Source: Larus michahellis (taxonomy: Eukaryota; Chordata; Aves; Charadriiformes; Laridae). From it: DNA of 64,000 nt. The stretch is from assembly GCF_964199755.1 (NCBI RefSeq), contig NC_133907.1, forward strand, positions 5,647,001-5,711,000, given 5' to 3'. Shown one piece after another: positions 1-11,516 of the stretch. The translations under genes and the position numbers were made by a program. Below the pieces are notes generated by a model that did not search any database, was not told where the DNA came from, and was given only the letters and a program-made list of their open reading frames with translations. Every line of letters starts with the position of its first letter. The stretch's first letter is position 1.

Positions 1-248
1 GGATCCACGTCAACAGTTTACCATTTATCGCCGTCTCCATTAAAAAATAAAATAAAATCAAATCAGTATTTCTGTATGACCGGACAGTCCTAATTTGATA
101 AATTCATTGCGTAAAAAGGGCGGGGGGGGGGAGGTGGTTTACAGAGGGATGAGTCTCACAAACGAGCCCCACCGCCCCTTCCTCGCTGCCCCTTGAGGCG
201 ACAGCAGGCCCGGGGACACCAGATGTGTGGCCCCAAGGCAGCCGGGCG
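1..248. other. Upstream flank of MAPRE1, no gene seen
   Basis: The first 120 bases are AT-rich with a run of A and AATAAA-like strings; then a G run (about 121-131) leads into the GC-rich promoter. I see no coding exon. The long open frames on the minus strand across 139-1182 arise because GC-rich, CpG-rich DNA lacks stop codons; they show no recognisable domain and no splice structure. Confidence 0.6.
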
Positions 249-340
249 CCCCCTCCGCAACCCGGCCGGGCCCCGACGCCCCGCCACAGCCCGGCCGGGC
301 TGTGGCGGGGCGTCGGGGCCCGGCCGGGTTGCGGAGAGGG
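249..340. repeat. Perfect long palindrome (inverted repeat without spacer)
   Basis: Bases 253-336 form an exact 84-bp palindrome: two 42-bp arms meeting at 294/295 with no spacer. With one mismatch (252/337) it extends to 249-340. The arms are almost pure G+C. I checked base pairing position by position outward from the centre. It lies about 300 bp upstream of the MAPRE1 first exon inside the CpG island. It may be a real cruciform-forming element or a fold-back sequencing or assembly artefact. Confidence 0.9.
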
Positions 341-518
341 TGGGGAGTCGGGGCCTGGCCGGGCCCGGTGAGGCCTGAGGCGGCTCCGCCGCCATCGCGG
401 TTCCTCGGGCCGCGGCCATGAGAGATGCCGCCGGCACGCGGCACGCCACCAGCGTGGGCGGGGCTAGCGCCGCCACCAATCGCAGGGCAGGTCGCGGCGC
501 GGGGGGAGTGGGCGGAGC

Positions 519-532
519 TTCGCCATAGCAAC
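519..532 (+). promoter_or_regulatory. RFX X-box-like motif
   Basis: The 14-mer TTCGCCATAGCAAC matches the X-box consensus GTNRCCATRGYAAC at 13 of 14 positions. A second half site (TTAGCAAC) follows at about 549-555. RFX factors drive ciliary genes, and EB1 has roles at the centrosome and in cilium assembly, so the site is plausible for MAPRE1. Function is inferred only from the motif. Confidence 0.55.
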
Positions 533-659
533 GCGAGCCCCCGCCCCTTAGCAACCGCGCCCCCCCCCCCCCCGCTTCCCCTCGCCGACGAGCGGCGCTC
601 GCTCCCACCGTCGTGACGTGCGCGTGACGCCAGCGCGTAGCGTGCGAGTGACGTGATAC

Positions 660-716
660 CGGGCAGGCGGGCGGGGCCGGTTTGAACGCGGAGGAGACGG
701 GGCGAGAGCGGGGCAG
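660..716 (+). other. MAPRE1: MAPRE1 non-coding exon 1 (5'UTR)
   Basis: A strong donor (GGGCAG|GTAACG) at 716/717 in the CpG island precedes the first coding exon, whose acceptor lies only 3 bases before the ATG. The 5'UTR must therefore come mainly from an upstream exon, and this donor fits. The transcription start is not visible; 660 is an estimate. Confidence 0.6.
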
Positions 717-1430
717 GTAACGGGCTGGGCCGCGGCGCTGAGGCGGCGGCGGGGATGGCGGCGGGGAGGCGGGCCCGGCCTCGGGGAGCGGCCAGGCGGG
801 GCGGGGCGGGCCGGGGCCCGGCGAGCCGTGAGGAGACCGGCGTGAGGCCTGCAGGGCCGGGCCGCGCCGCGCCTGCCCCGGGCGCGCCCCTCCGCGGGTG
901 CTCCCGGCGGAGAAGAGCGGCCGCTGCGGCGGGTGTGAGGAGGAAGGCGCGGGGGCGGCGGGGAGCGGGGCAGGCCCGGCCCGGCGGCAGCTGCACCGGG
1001 GCTTGGCGAGTGCGGCGGCTCCGCTTTGTGCCGGCGGGGCTGGGCGGGGACCGGCCGCTTGGTATTTCTCCCTGGAGAGATACCGTGGTCGGCCAGGAAG
1101 TATTACTGCCGTGCTCGGTTGGCGTGGATGAGAGGGATGAATAACTTGCCGCCGCTGTGAGTCCTTTCATCAAAGTTTCCATGTGAGTGACTTGGTTAAT
1201 TTTTCTTCAAAAAGCACGAAAACGTGCCCTTTACAGTTGTGATGAAATAAGGTCCTCCCAGCTGTTAGCAGCAGACAGTTTCATCGTTTCCTGCGCATCG
1301 TGTTACGCTTGACTGTTGTGTCAGGAAGGCTCAAAAGGAAGCGTCTCCACTGCAGCCTGCACAGAAGCAATGAAAACGTGCAGCGTTACCATTTGTGGTA
1401 CTTAACACCTTTGGTTCTGTCTTTCAGAAA

Positions 1431-1551
1431 ATGGCAGTTAATGTGTATTCTACTTCAGTGACTAGCGATAACTTGAGTCGGCATGACATGCTTGCGTGGA
1501 TCAATGAGTCCCTGCAGCTGACGCTGACAAAGATTGAACAGCTGTGCTCAG
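1431..1551 (+). CDS. MAPRE1: MAPRE1 coding exon 1
   Basis: Acceptor TTTCAG ends at 1427; AAA then the ATG at 1431. Codes residues 1-40 (MAVNVYST to EQLCS) plus one base; donor G|GTAAGG at 1552. This holds the start of the CH domain. Confidence 0.97.
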
Positions 1552-4500
1552 GTAAGGGGGCTCAGTCTGAGGGGAGTTACAAATTTGATGTGCACCCTAG
1601 TTCTGTAGAGATCCAGCTGTGCTGTGTGAACCGTCTGCGCTGGCCTTCTATTGCCATGCTGTTGGCTTAATTCCTGGTAGGAGCAGATTCTGTGTTATAA
1701 TCTGTCTGTGGTTAGAGTTTTATTGAAATGGCAGTTAATAATGTAAGCATAATGAAAAGGTGTATTCTTCTGACTCACTGCAGTGCAGATGCAATAAGAA
1801 GAAATGGTTCTTAACGTGGAGAAAAGACTCTTAGGAGAAGGTGCTTTCCAATGAGAAATTAAGCATTTACTCTTGACGTATAGAGTAAGTCTTACAAGTG
1901 TAATAACTAGCATAAATAAATGTGACTTCTTACGGAAGAGAACTACTAGGAGATTTGGGAGCTTGGGCAGAAGAAGCAGTGTGAGGAGGGCATACTGGTG
2001 ACTCCCGGGTTCACCTTCAGGACTTTACAACTCCTTATGGTAAAGGACCATGTTGGTCTGTGTCACCCGAGCTTACTTTGACTTGAGCTGACTTTAGCAC
2101 AGCTGAATCTCGGATAGAGCTGTAGGAAGAAAAGGGGAAGTGATTGTGGTACAGAAATGGAGTCAAGTGTCATCATAGGGAGGAGTGTGTGTGTGGGAGG
2201 AGGCTTGTAGAAACGAATAAAAATAATAGTCTGTGGAGTAAGAGCTGAAAAAAACCCAAGGCTAAAAATGCAGCCTAGGTAAAAGATGGTGATTTGGATA
2301 ACTGCAACAGGCAGGTGAAAGGGACTTGGTGAAAAGTGGAAGTGCAGCTCATGCAGTGAGTTTGAGATAAGGCGTTGCTCACACAATGAGAGATGCAGAA
2401 ATTGGAGGTGGAATAGAAGTTTAAAGTAAGTTTGGGACTGTCAGTATGGCCTTTGGCTGAGACTGTGGCAGAAACATTTACAAAGATTACAGAAAAATAG
2501 GGGACTTACAGTAGACACCTGACAGGTACTTATAGTGGCTTTTGTCTAGTGAGATGGTGAGGGAAAACTGTAAGGAGGAAAGAACTAAAGATCTACAACT
2601 ACGGAAATAAGGGAAATGGTAAGCATTGCCTGCTTTCAGATAGGCACTTTAAAAAACCTGCGGTGTGCAGCATTGACTTATGTGGCTGAGAACTTTTGCT
2701 TAGAATTGGTGTGAGTCTTGATTGCTGCGAGAGCTCTGTCTCTCAGAAGTGAGGATAATTAATACTGGCCCGGCAGAATTTCAGCTCACCTGTTTTCAGG
2801 AAAAGGCTGGGAGCTGTTATGTGTTGGGCGCTGAGTAATGTCCCTTTTCTGTGTCTGCAAAAATACTTCGTGCCTCTGCAGGTATGGAAGTGGCTTTCGC
2901 TGTCTGTCATAGTCATGTGAAAACGGGAGTTTCCAAGCTTGCTTTGCTACCTTTGGCAAGGACAGTAGTGACAGCAACAATTTGAGGTTGCGTAAATGCA
3001 CAAAAGATGACCTTTGCCTTACACTGTGATATCTCTCTTTTTTTTTTTTTTAATTGTGCTTATCTCTCAGACTACCAATAGTTAGAAAAAACCTGATCTC
3101 TAGCAAGTCATCTGTTTTTTGAGCTGGGCATTAGAGTTATTCAGCAAGTGAACTGAAAGACAGTGGAGATCAAGCAGCAAGATTTTTTTTTTTTATTTGC
3201 ACCCATGGATGAGCAGCAATATTCTAGTAGCAGGTGAAAGTGGGAGCCCCAAAAGACCCGCAAAATATCTTGATAGAAAGCTAACAGTATAGGATTTACT
3301 GTTACCTGTAGTTGAGATGAATAGACTAGTTTAGGGCAATGCCATGATATATTACGAGTTGGCCTTTAGATATCTCACAAAACCGTGTCATGTAGCTGTT
3401 TGATGTTTTAGGTTAAGGTTCTCGTTACTGTTCTTGTGCACTTAGTTCATTGATTTTGGTGGGGGGAATAATGCTCAGAATGTTGTGCTTGTATTTTCAG
3501 TGGCACACAGTTGCATATTGTCACTACAGAGCGAGGATATAGTTTAAAAATAGCGGTTTTCTTTTAATGGGTGTGTATATTCTACAGAAACATTTTTTGG
3601 AAGCGGTTGTCTAATCTGTGTGGCTGAACTTGGTCCCTCTTTTGCTGTTACAGTAAGAGCTGAATTGAAGGACATGAAAGCTTTAAAATAAATAGAAAGA
3701 AACACTGTCTCATTTCAGTTCTTTAAGGCTTGATTTAAATATAATCCATCTTAATTTAGCCTCTTACCTTGAAGGGCACCTTGAATTTTGTAGTAAGTAA
3801 GTGTATCATAATTTTAATAATCATAGAATGGTTAGAGTTGGAAGGGACCTTAAAGTTCCAACCCCCCTGCCCTGGGCAGGGACACCTCCCACTCTACACC
3901 AGGTTGCTGAAAGCCCCATGATTAAATATAACTTTTGGCATAATTATTTTTCTAGTTTAGTTCTATTAGTGTTGATAAGAGGAGATTACATGCCTGTCAG
4001 ACACATGTAACATCTCAGATCTGTACTGATATCCATGAAGAAAGGAAAGTCAAATTACTTGGTGGATTTTTTTTTTTCTCTTGGAATTACAGAGGCAGTA
4101 TTGCTCTTGTTCATGAGAGTTCAAGTCGTAAGACCAAAAGTTTAGTTCTGTAAGTTGCTTATGCTTATTTATGGCCTTGCTGAGCCAAAACTGGAGACTG
4201 AAGGTTCCTGCTTTCTTGCTTTTCTTGCCTCTAAGGGATTGCGTAGCTGAGGAATGAGTCAGGTCAGTTTGCTGATCTGACTGAAAAGTTACTTATGTAG
4301 GCTAGTGAGCTGACTTGATTCATCCTGGGATTTGTATTCTTTTTCTTTCGGCAGGTGCTGCATACTGTCAGTTTATGGACATGCTCTTCCCAGGTTCTGT
4401 AGCACTCAAGAAAGTGAAGTTTCAAGCAAAATTGGAACATGAGTACATTCAAAACTTCAAGGTTCTACAAGCAGGTTTTAAACGAATGGGTGTTGACAAA

Positions 4501-7500
4501 GTAAGCTGGGTTGTAACTGATTCTGTGTGGTGTTAATATCAAAGTAGAAAGAATGTACTTTCAAATTTAGAGCTGAATAGATCTGGGAACGTAGTTTGCT
4601 TGTGGTTTGTAAATGTCAAAAATTTTGGGTTTGGTTTGCATTGGGGTTCTCACTTGATTTAGGACAGTATCTCCTTTACTCCAGTTGAGGTTCGGTTTCC
4701 AGTTCTTAATGATGAAATGAATTTTTCCATTTTAATTCTGTGCAACTTAATGAGCACAAACTCATATTGAAATTTCTGTGAGGTAAGGTTTACTTGAGCT
4801 TCCTGTTTGAACCATCTTTGTACCAGGAGTGTTCCCATAACCTACTGGTGTGGTAGTCCTAAGGATTTCAAATTCGTCTTTACGAGCATATGTAATTTTA
4901 AGCTAGTGAAAATGAGATCTCTGAAAATACTCTTTCAGATCGCGTGATAATTATGCTTAGGGGTGATTTATCTAGGTCATAGTTACTGACAGTTTGGTAT
5001 GATGCAGAACACTTCTGTGTTAAAGCTTTTACCTGTCTTTAAGAAGGTGTCTCATTCTGTGTTGGCTAGCAGCTTCAACGCACGCTTAATTGGTCTTCTG
5101 CTTGGGGGAAGCAGCTTGTGTGGTACGTCCAGAACTGGACAGCCAGCCACGCTTTCAAATGCTGAATGAGCACGTAACGGTAATGGCTCCTGGCCTCTGC
5201 CAGGTCATGGATTCTGAGCTCAGTGCCGACAGACAAGACTTCACAATTTGCTGCATCTTTTTAATAATCTTCACTTGTACTCCTCATTCCAGAGAAACTG
5301 TAATTGTAATCTACTAAAAAGGTGATGTTTAGATGTGGTAGCAGTTCTGTGTGGTAGCAGTCTATGCAATTGGTCGACAGCTCTGGTTCAGGAAAGCTAG
5401 CACTGAATAAGCTAGCTTCAAATTTACAGAAAGCAGTTTCGTGCTGACACTTGGTGTAGCAGAAACCTTGCTGCAGAATTATTTAAAATTATTTGGACCC
5501 TCCCAGTGAAAGCCTGATTTATTTTTAATTCAAATTATTAGCAAAAATCCTACTATTTGACATATAGTTACGTTCAAGGAGGATTTTCTCTAGACTGGAC
5601 AAAGAATTACATTTGCATATCTTCTGAGTGCGCTAAGTTTAAAACTTTAGATAAAGAGAGAGAGAGAGGTTCTTTACCCTTAATATGAGTTTGACTTTTT
5701 GTTTTTTCCCCCCCTCCAGATTATTCCTGTGGACAAACTAGTGAAAGGAAAATTTCAGGACAACTTTGAATTTGTTCAGTGGTTCAAAAAATTTTTTGAT
5801 GCAAACTATGATGGGAAGGAGTATGATCCTGTTGCTGCTCGACAAGGCCAAGAGACAGTAGCACCAAACCTTGTTGCTCCAGTTGTGAACAAACCCAAGA
5901 AATCTCTCAGTTCTAGCAGTGCAGGTAGAGAAAATAGTTAAAAGATTATCTAGATCATTAAAATCTCTGGGGAAAATAAGACTGGGTTGCTATTTAAAAT
6001 CAGTGTGTGAAGTTATAGTATTTTGCATCTTGTTTCAGAGATGCTAGGCTTCAAACACTGAGTCATCCTGTAGTAACCAGTTATCTGGAAGCTACAGAAA
6101 GAACAATCTTCTCTAAAAGAGAAAATGGCAAGGATTGGTGCCAACACATGCCAAAAAAAAAGGACATGTCGCATGGAGTCAAGAAGAAGGAAGGAACCAT
6201 ATCTTCAATCTCTTACATGCCTAAGCATGTTTGGAAGGGGGATAGTACCTTTATAGGAGGAAGAAAGATGTTATGAGAGGAACTAACACTGAATTAAATC
6301 TTGCAGCCCCACAGAGGCCCATTGTTACACAGAGGACTGCAGCAAATCCAAAAGCTGGTACTGGAATGGTCAAAAAGGCTGCAGGAGATGATGAATCAGC
6401 AGGATTGATTGAGCAGGTGTGTTGACCAAAATGGCCCCGTGTACTGACCTGTGCTTCATAGATTTATGTGCAGATTTTCTTTTTAATAGCATGAAATGAC
6501 TGGGTCAGGCAGATGGAAGAAAATGATCTGAATCCAGTGCACTCGTTTAAAATAACTTAATTGGAAGCCTTAATTATAATGGTCTTGCTTTCCTGATAGG
6601 AGCAAACCCTCTTCCTACGGTACATGAGCACCCAGACATTTAAACCTAGCATGTGCCATATCACACATAGCATTGTTTTTAAGTATTTCCACAGCTGTGT
6701 TGCAGCGATCACAGCATTCCAACTGAGCTATGAGCAGCTGCTCCTTCGCTGAAATACTGAGTGTAATGCAACTAAAAGCGCCATCAGCGGGAAAGTTGTC
6801 TTGAAAGAATGCATTCGCAAAGGAAACTGCAGGCAGTTAGTGTTTTACCGATTTCATGTAATAAGCCTTTGGAATTTGCAAGTGACATTGCATGTGTTGG
6901 ACTGGGTGTTTGTTGTGGCAATAGTATTACAACTTGAGAAACAGACCTTTTCCTCCTTTCACAGTCCTCCCATCTTGGTTACTTCTGAAATGCTTTGCAT
7001 ATTAACACCTTCCTGGGAACTTTGGGGATCCTGCCTTTTGAATAGATACTACTGATTTCTCTCTTTGGTGGATAAATTATTATTGATGCCCTTTGGCAGA
7101 TCAATGTCTTGAAACTTACTGTTGAAGATCTGGAGAAGGAGAGAGACTTCTACTTCGGCAAATTGAGGAACATTGAATTGATCTGCCAGGAGAACGAAGG
7201 GGAGAATGATCCAGTGTTGCAGAGGATTGTGGAAATTCTTTATGCCACAGATGTAAGTAATCTGGTATAAGTTGTATTGCATAGTTCCTCCCTCCCCTTG
7301 TAATTGGAAGCTGGTTTGCTTTCCAGGGCTCACTCTATTTCTACTTGTGTACTTGTGCTGGTTTTTTCTTTTTTTTTTTTTTTCTTTAGGTTTATGGCCT
7401 AGCTTTTTCCTGTAATAAAGGAACAGATCACATAATTGTAGTCAGGCAGCAAACAAGGTTAGCCTTTCATGAAGAGTATGTAACAAATAGATCAAAGATG

Positions 7501-7716
7501 AGGAAAATAACTCTTCTGGTAATATATCTTGGCACTGTAAATGGTGACTTAAGGATATCTAGCTGAAGTAAAAGATTAAAAAAAAAAAAGTATACAGAGT
7601 AGCCAGGAGCTCGTTTGACATCAGATTTTCATTAAAGCCCTTGTTTTATTCCCCTTCAGGAAGGCTTTGTGATACCTGACGAAGGAGCACCGCAGGAGGA
7701 ACAAGAAGAGTATTAA
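1431..7716 (+). CDS. MAPRE1: MAPRE1, microtubule-associated protein RP/EB family member 1 (EB1)
   Basis: This encodes EB1, the core microtubule plus-end tracking protein. It binds growing ends through an N-terminal calponin-homology (CH) domain and recruits partners such as APC, CLASP and p150glued through its C-terminal EB-homology domain. Six coding exons (1431-1551, 4355-4500, 5720-5924, 6307-6416, 7100-7252, 7660-7716) join in phase to give 263 aa, close to the roughly 268 aa of mammals. The protein begins [20 protein letters not shown]. The CH domain covers about residues 14-116, followed by a basic Ser/Pro-rich linker (about 125-190) and the EBH coiled coil (about 195-245) with the signature FYFGKLR at 211-217. 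It ends in the EEY tail recognised by CAP-Gly proteins. All junctions are GT/AG and the frame is unbroken, so the gene looks intact. Identification is near certain. Confidence 0.98.
3821..3918 (-). mobile_element. CR1 LINE 3' fragment in MAPRE1 intron
   Basis: Starts with TCATAGAATGGTTAGAGTTG and continues with the typical reverse-complement CR1 tail (GGAAGGGACCTTAAAG, then CCAACCCCCCTGCC and GGGCAGGGACACC). About 100 bp, truncated, non-coding. Confidence 0.85.
4355..4500 (+). CDS. MAPRE1: MAPRE1 coding exon 2
   Basis: Acceptor CGGCAG ends at 4354; donor AAA|GTAAGC. Codes residues 41-89, including [13 protein letters not shown] and ending RMGVDK, the middle of the CH domain. Exon of 146 nt, phase 1 to 0. 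Confidence 0.97.
5720..5924 (+). CDS. MAPRE1: MAPRE1 coding exon 3
   Basis: Acceptor CTCCAG ends at 5719, donor GCAG|GTAGAG. Starts [18 protein letters not shown], completes the CH domain and runs into the basic Ser/Pro linker. The linker reads [11 protein letters not shown], one residue shorter than the human form as I know it. Confidence 0.97.
6307..6416 (+). CDS. MAPRE1: MAPRE1 coding exon 4
   Basis: Acceptor TTGCAG ends at 6306, donor GAGCAG|GTGTGT. Codes the variable linker ([17 protein letters not shown] and on to GLIEQ), residues 158-194, ending in phase 0. Confidence 0.95.
7100..7252 (+). CDS. MAPRE1: MAPRE1 coding exon 5
   Basis: Acceptor TTGGCAG ends at 7099, donor GAT|GTAAGT. Codes 51 residues (195-245) of the EBH dimerisation coiled coil, with [15 protein letters not shown] and ending EILYATD. 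Confidence 0.97.
7660..7716 (+). CDS. MAPRE1: MAPRE1 coding exon 6 (terminal)
   Basis: Acceptor CCTTCAG ends at 7659. Codes [18 protein letters not shown] then TAA at 7714-7716. The C-terminal EEY is the CAP-Gly binding tail. Confidence 0.97.
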   Translation, partial: EGFVIPDEGAPQEEQEEY

Positions 7717-9362
7717 CAGACCACATACTGTACCAGCAGAGCAGCAACATCAGAATTCTTTGCCCCAGATCATGTGCTTAACTGTAAAATACTCCACTTT
7801 ATTCTTAGAGGACTCACTGGTTTCTTTTCATAAGCAAAAAAGTACCTCTTCTTAAAGTGCACTTTGCAGAAGTTTCACTTTTTACAGTGGGTTTGAGTTA
7901 GGAGCTCTTTCTCACTTTGTAGCAGAGCAGTATTCAGATCTAAGTGGTATATTTAGGGAGCAAGAGGCTGAATATTTGGAACTTGTTGCAGAATGGTTTG
8001 CTGGTAAAACACTGGTTTATGGGAAGACACTTTTTGTATCTAAGGTGGTGTGTAGTAGAGAAATTAAAGACTCTGACTCACAGAAAGATTGAGTTAATGT
8101 GAAATTGCAGCACAGAAATTATAATAAAATGCCTTAAGAGTATTTAAAATATGCTTCCATATGCCAAATTGAAGTAATGTGACAGGAGATTTTATGTGCT
8201 TCATATTGGGGTAGACACTTGTTTAACTCCATTCACTGCTGTCTGAGAGGCCTTGCGTGGCAATCTCACTTTGTCAGCAAGTGCTCAAAAGGGGCTATTA
8301 AAACAAAACTCCATTCCTATGTAAAGCTGCTTACTAAGTGATTAGTTCTCGATGAAATAGGCCTTAACGTTGCCTGTCACAAGATTAGAGGGAGTATGAA
8401 CAGCTGAGACACATAAATTACCTTGAAGAGTGCTAAAGCCTTTTTCTATGGCATTGTGGCTAATGACTTTGCCAAAATGTACTGTGTTTTCTGTAAGAAA
8501 AACAAAACCAAAATGACAAAAAAAAAAAGCAAAGGGCATCCAGTCTTACTGCCTAAAATGTTCTTCAGAAGTAATTTTCCTTCCTGGCTCTTGTTTCTAT
8601 TTGTCCTGTTTCTTTTTATTTTTGTTGATATACTTTTTTGGTCTCTCGCTTGTTCTTTTCTCTTTCCCATCCCAAGGAATGCTGATCAAATCCAATAGTT
8701 GTAACAGGACTTGCACTGTGCAGCTATCTTACAGTGAAAGTGAATTGAGCACATGAGGATTATGATTTTTCTGTCCCTTTTTTCTCCCTCCCACCCCCCC
8801 AAACCAGGGCATATCTAATAATAATACTTGCCAGTTCAGTAGTCTTCTGGGGTAAAAACTAAAAGATGCTGGCTAACAGAGCTAATGTTATTGCAGAAAA
8901 TACAGTACTGAGACTAACTTAAATATTAATATTTAAATACTTTCCTTAACTGTCCTTTTTTGCTATCATGCCCCTCATTACTGTTGTGTTTGGCAAGATC
9001 CTGCAAGACTTCTGATCCCCCTTCACTACTGAGATTGATCAGTCCTGTTGTGCTTGTATTCATTTGTTTCTGGTGGTAGCTTGTCCTAAAATGTGTGTAG
9101 GAGAGCATTTTATGGTAATTGTTGTGTAGTGCATGAATCTTTGTGAAATTCAGAGAAAAACCCAAATTCAGTGAATGCCAAAAATGCAAGTAATCTAGCC
9201 ATTGTTTAAAATTGCAGTGGTGCTATTTCTCTTGTGGCCTTTTAGACTTTTGTTGCCCTAAAACTCCATTTTACTGAGAAAACCATATTTGACTTGGATT
9301 TTTCTTGACAGGGTTTTTCTATTTTAAGCAGTTTCTAAATAAAGTTCTGTATTTCAAGAGTG
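7717..9362 (+). other. MAPRE1: MAPRE1 3'UTR with two poly(A) signals
   Basis: About 1.6 kb of AT-rich sequence with no open coding frame of note. AATAAA occurs at 8123-8128 (proximal) and 9338-9343 (distal, followed by a GT-rich stretch). The distal signal gives a 3' end near 9360; the proximal one would give a roughly 0.4 kb UTR. Confidence 0.75.
9338..9343 (+). terminator. MAPRE1: MAPRE1 distal poly(A) signal AATAAA
   Basis: Canonical AATAAA with a GTGTC/GT-rich region starting about 17 bases downstream, consistent with cleavage near 9360. Confidence 0.75.
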
Positions 9363-11067
9363 TCATGTCTACTGGAGTCTCTCATGCTTTCAGATACGAT
9401 TAGGCAAAGCTGAAGCTCATGATATTTCTCATGAGGAAGCTTGCACGACCTGGAATATCAGCTTTCGTTCTCCAGTCCTAGTTATAGTCATCGCTAACTT
9501 GACTAGCAGGAATGTTGAAACTTTCCTTGGAGTCTGCTGGAGGAAAACACTGCTTGAGTTTGGGGTTGGTTGTTTTTTTCTCTTTTTCCCCTCCCACAGG
9601 TGGATGAAATGTGAGTGTATTGTTGGCTTCCTCCTCCTAATGGTGTGGAAAAGGGGCTGTACAACAGGAATGCCGTGACATGACTTTGTGTTTAAAGTGT
9701 TTGAAAACTGCTAAAACACTGTTTGTTAGTTATAAACAAATAAGATGTTAATTGCATCTGTCACCAGTCTTTATGAGCAGATTGACTGTAAACTTAGGTG
9801 ATTCGTTTCATTTGAAGTGTGTTTCATAGATGAGCTGAAATGTTACTGTCACAGATGTGTGCACAGACTGGAATCTTCAGAGGAGTGCTTATGTGATGTA
9901 TCTAACCTTGAAGTTGGAAGTGTTCCCTGCAGGGCTTCTCCCTCACGCTGGAGAACACGCTCCCTGCCCCAAAGTGCTCTATGGATGCATTTTTCTAAAG
10001 AATAGGCATTGCTGGCATTGCCTACTGGTGTCGGACTACAAAAGTGCAGATGTAGAACAGGGGGTTTTGATGCACATAAAATCTTCTTTACCGTTACTTA
10101 CTCACTTTGAGGTCGGAAGCATATTTTTTCGACTCTAAATATTCCATTATTCCAGCAACTCAAAGCAAAAGATGGCAACAGTACGTGGCTGAATTTGAAG
10201 AGGACTTCTTGGGTGTCTGCTCTTTGCAGTCCAGTTGTGCACTGGGACACGGTTGCTTCAAGTCTCTGTTTAACGGGATTGCATGCGTGGAACTGAAGCA
10301 CCCGCGTCATCGGATGGGTTGCATTAGGTTGATTTTTGCTCTCTGCTCGCAAAGCAGGAAAATACCCGTTTATGCTAAGAGAATGAGGAGTCAGAAATAC
10401 TGCTAGTGCGTCTTGTGAGACTGTTGAATGTGTGGACCTATTGGACGTGCGTTATAAAACTAAATTGAAACCGATCTTGTAAGTCAAATGCTGCTAAGAT
10501 TTCCAATTGCTTACATCACTTCTTTGCTACCAAGATGAGTTATAATTAAAACGGGGACAAACTCATGTAGTCAATTTATGACTATGTTACGGATATCTTG
10601 GAACAATCTGTCTTCTTTTTTAATGTTCTTTTTGGGAAGAAAATAACAACAAGCCCAACTCAAACCCATAGACTTTAACATAGCTACTCTGTTACACTGG
10701 TACAGTATACGCTGTTAAATATTAAACGCGCACCTGCTGGAACAATTCCAATAGCATCCAACCTTTGTTAGTATCTTAGTTTTATCAGATATCTGAAAAT
10801 TGAACAGAATGGAAGAAGCAAAAGCTCACATCTCCTTTCTGTACCAACATGTCTTACTTGCAGGTGGACTTGTGGATGTTTTTTTTAACTTTTATTGTTC
10901 AATTTTTTAAAAATTCCTGGTTTGCAATGACAATTCTTACTGTAACTGTTAAAAGCCTTCAAATAAAGGCCAAAACCTTACCTGCTGTTGTATCATATCA
11001 CTGTTTAACGTGGCTGCTTGAGCACTCAGTCATCTTGTAGTCTGTCTAGTCGAATGTCCATTCGCAG
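9363..11067. other. Intergenic, no confident gene
   Basis: Moderately AT-rich DNA downstream of MAPRE1. A + strand open frame at 10107-10406 (99 codons) shows no domain and no good splice sites. I found no EF-hand exon here, although the N-terminus of an EFCAB8-like gene would be expected near this point. Confidence 0.5.
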
Positions 11068-11166
11068 GAACGTGCGTGTCCTTCAGGAGTGGGAGGTTTT
11101 CTTAGAACATCCTTCCAAGGATAAAGCTGGAATCTACTTCTCGCAAGAGAAGAACATTTTTTACAA
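11068..11166 (+). pseudogene. WD-gene exon fragment A
   Basis: Acceptor ATTCGCAG ends at 11067, donor TACAA|GTAAGT at 11167. The open frame reads NVRVLQEWEVFLEHPSKDKA followed by GIYFSQEKNIFYK. Frame and both splice sites are intact. It is the most upstream recognisable block of the EFCAB8-like remnant; family assignment rests on context. Confidence 0.5.
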
Positions 11167-11448
11167 GTAAGTGTGTAAACCTAATGGGGTCTGTACTGTA
11201 GATTTCAAGCTAGCCTGGTGGTACGCAGACCATACCTCTCAATTTCGATACTGGTGCGAGAAATAGAAGTGGTGATACTAATATGGGCCTGATGTATGGG
11301 CTCTTATTGCAGGGGCTGCAAACAGCCCGGGTTACTGGCAGAGAAACAGGAATGCGCGTCAGGGAACCTGCGCTTCATTAGCAGGACAGCTACGGAATTT
11401 ACTGATCTTTTAATGCAGAGAAAGCAAGGAGAGGCGAAGTCATTGCAG

Positions 11449-11516
11449 ATCCACTGCTGGTTAATTGGGATACGAAACTGCAAGCAGTTTGGATGAGAGT
11501 ACGAGTACGCGACACT
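11449..11516 (+). pseudogene. Possible WD-gene exon fragment
   Basis: After CATTGCAG the frame reads PLLVNWDTKLQAVWMRVRV and ends at ACT|GTAGCT. The VNWDTK string resembles the end of a WD40 blade. The phase does not match fragment A directly, so this may be chance. Confidence 0.25.

Larger units (their letters stand above)
230..1070. promoter_or_regulatory. MAPRE1: MAPRE1 CpG-island promoter
   Basis: A dense CpG-rich block without a TATA box surrounds the non-coding first exon, as expected for a housekeeping gene. Visible elements are GC boxes (for example near 456-463 and 508-515), a CCAAT box at 476-480, an RFX-type X-box at 519-532, a second half X-box at about 549-555, three TGACG CRE-type half sites at 614-618, 625-629 and 649-653, and a TTTGAA (CHR-like) motif at 681-686. 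The boundaries are judged by eye. Confidence 0.8.

Noticed and set aside
139-1182. 347-codon minus-strand frame and other long frames across the MAPRE1 promoter
   Set aside because: They are low-complexity Ala/Pro/Arg/Gly frames caused by lack of stops in a CpG island and its palindrome; no domain or splice structure.
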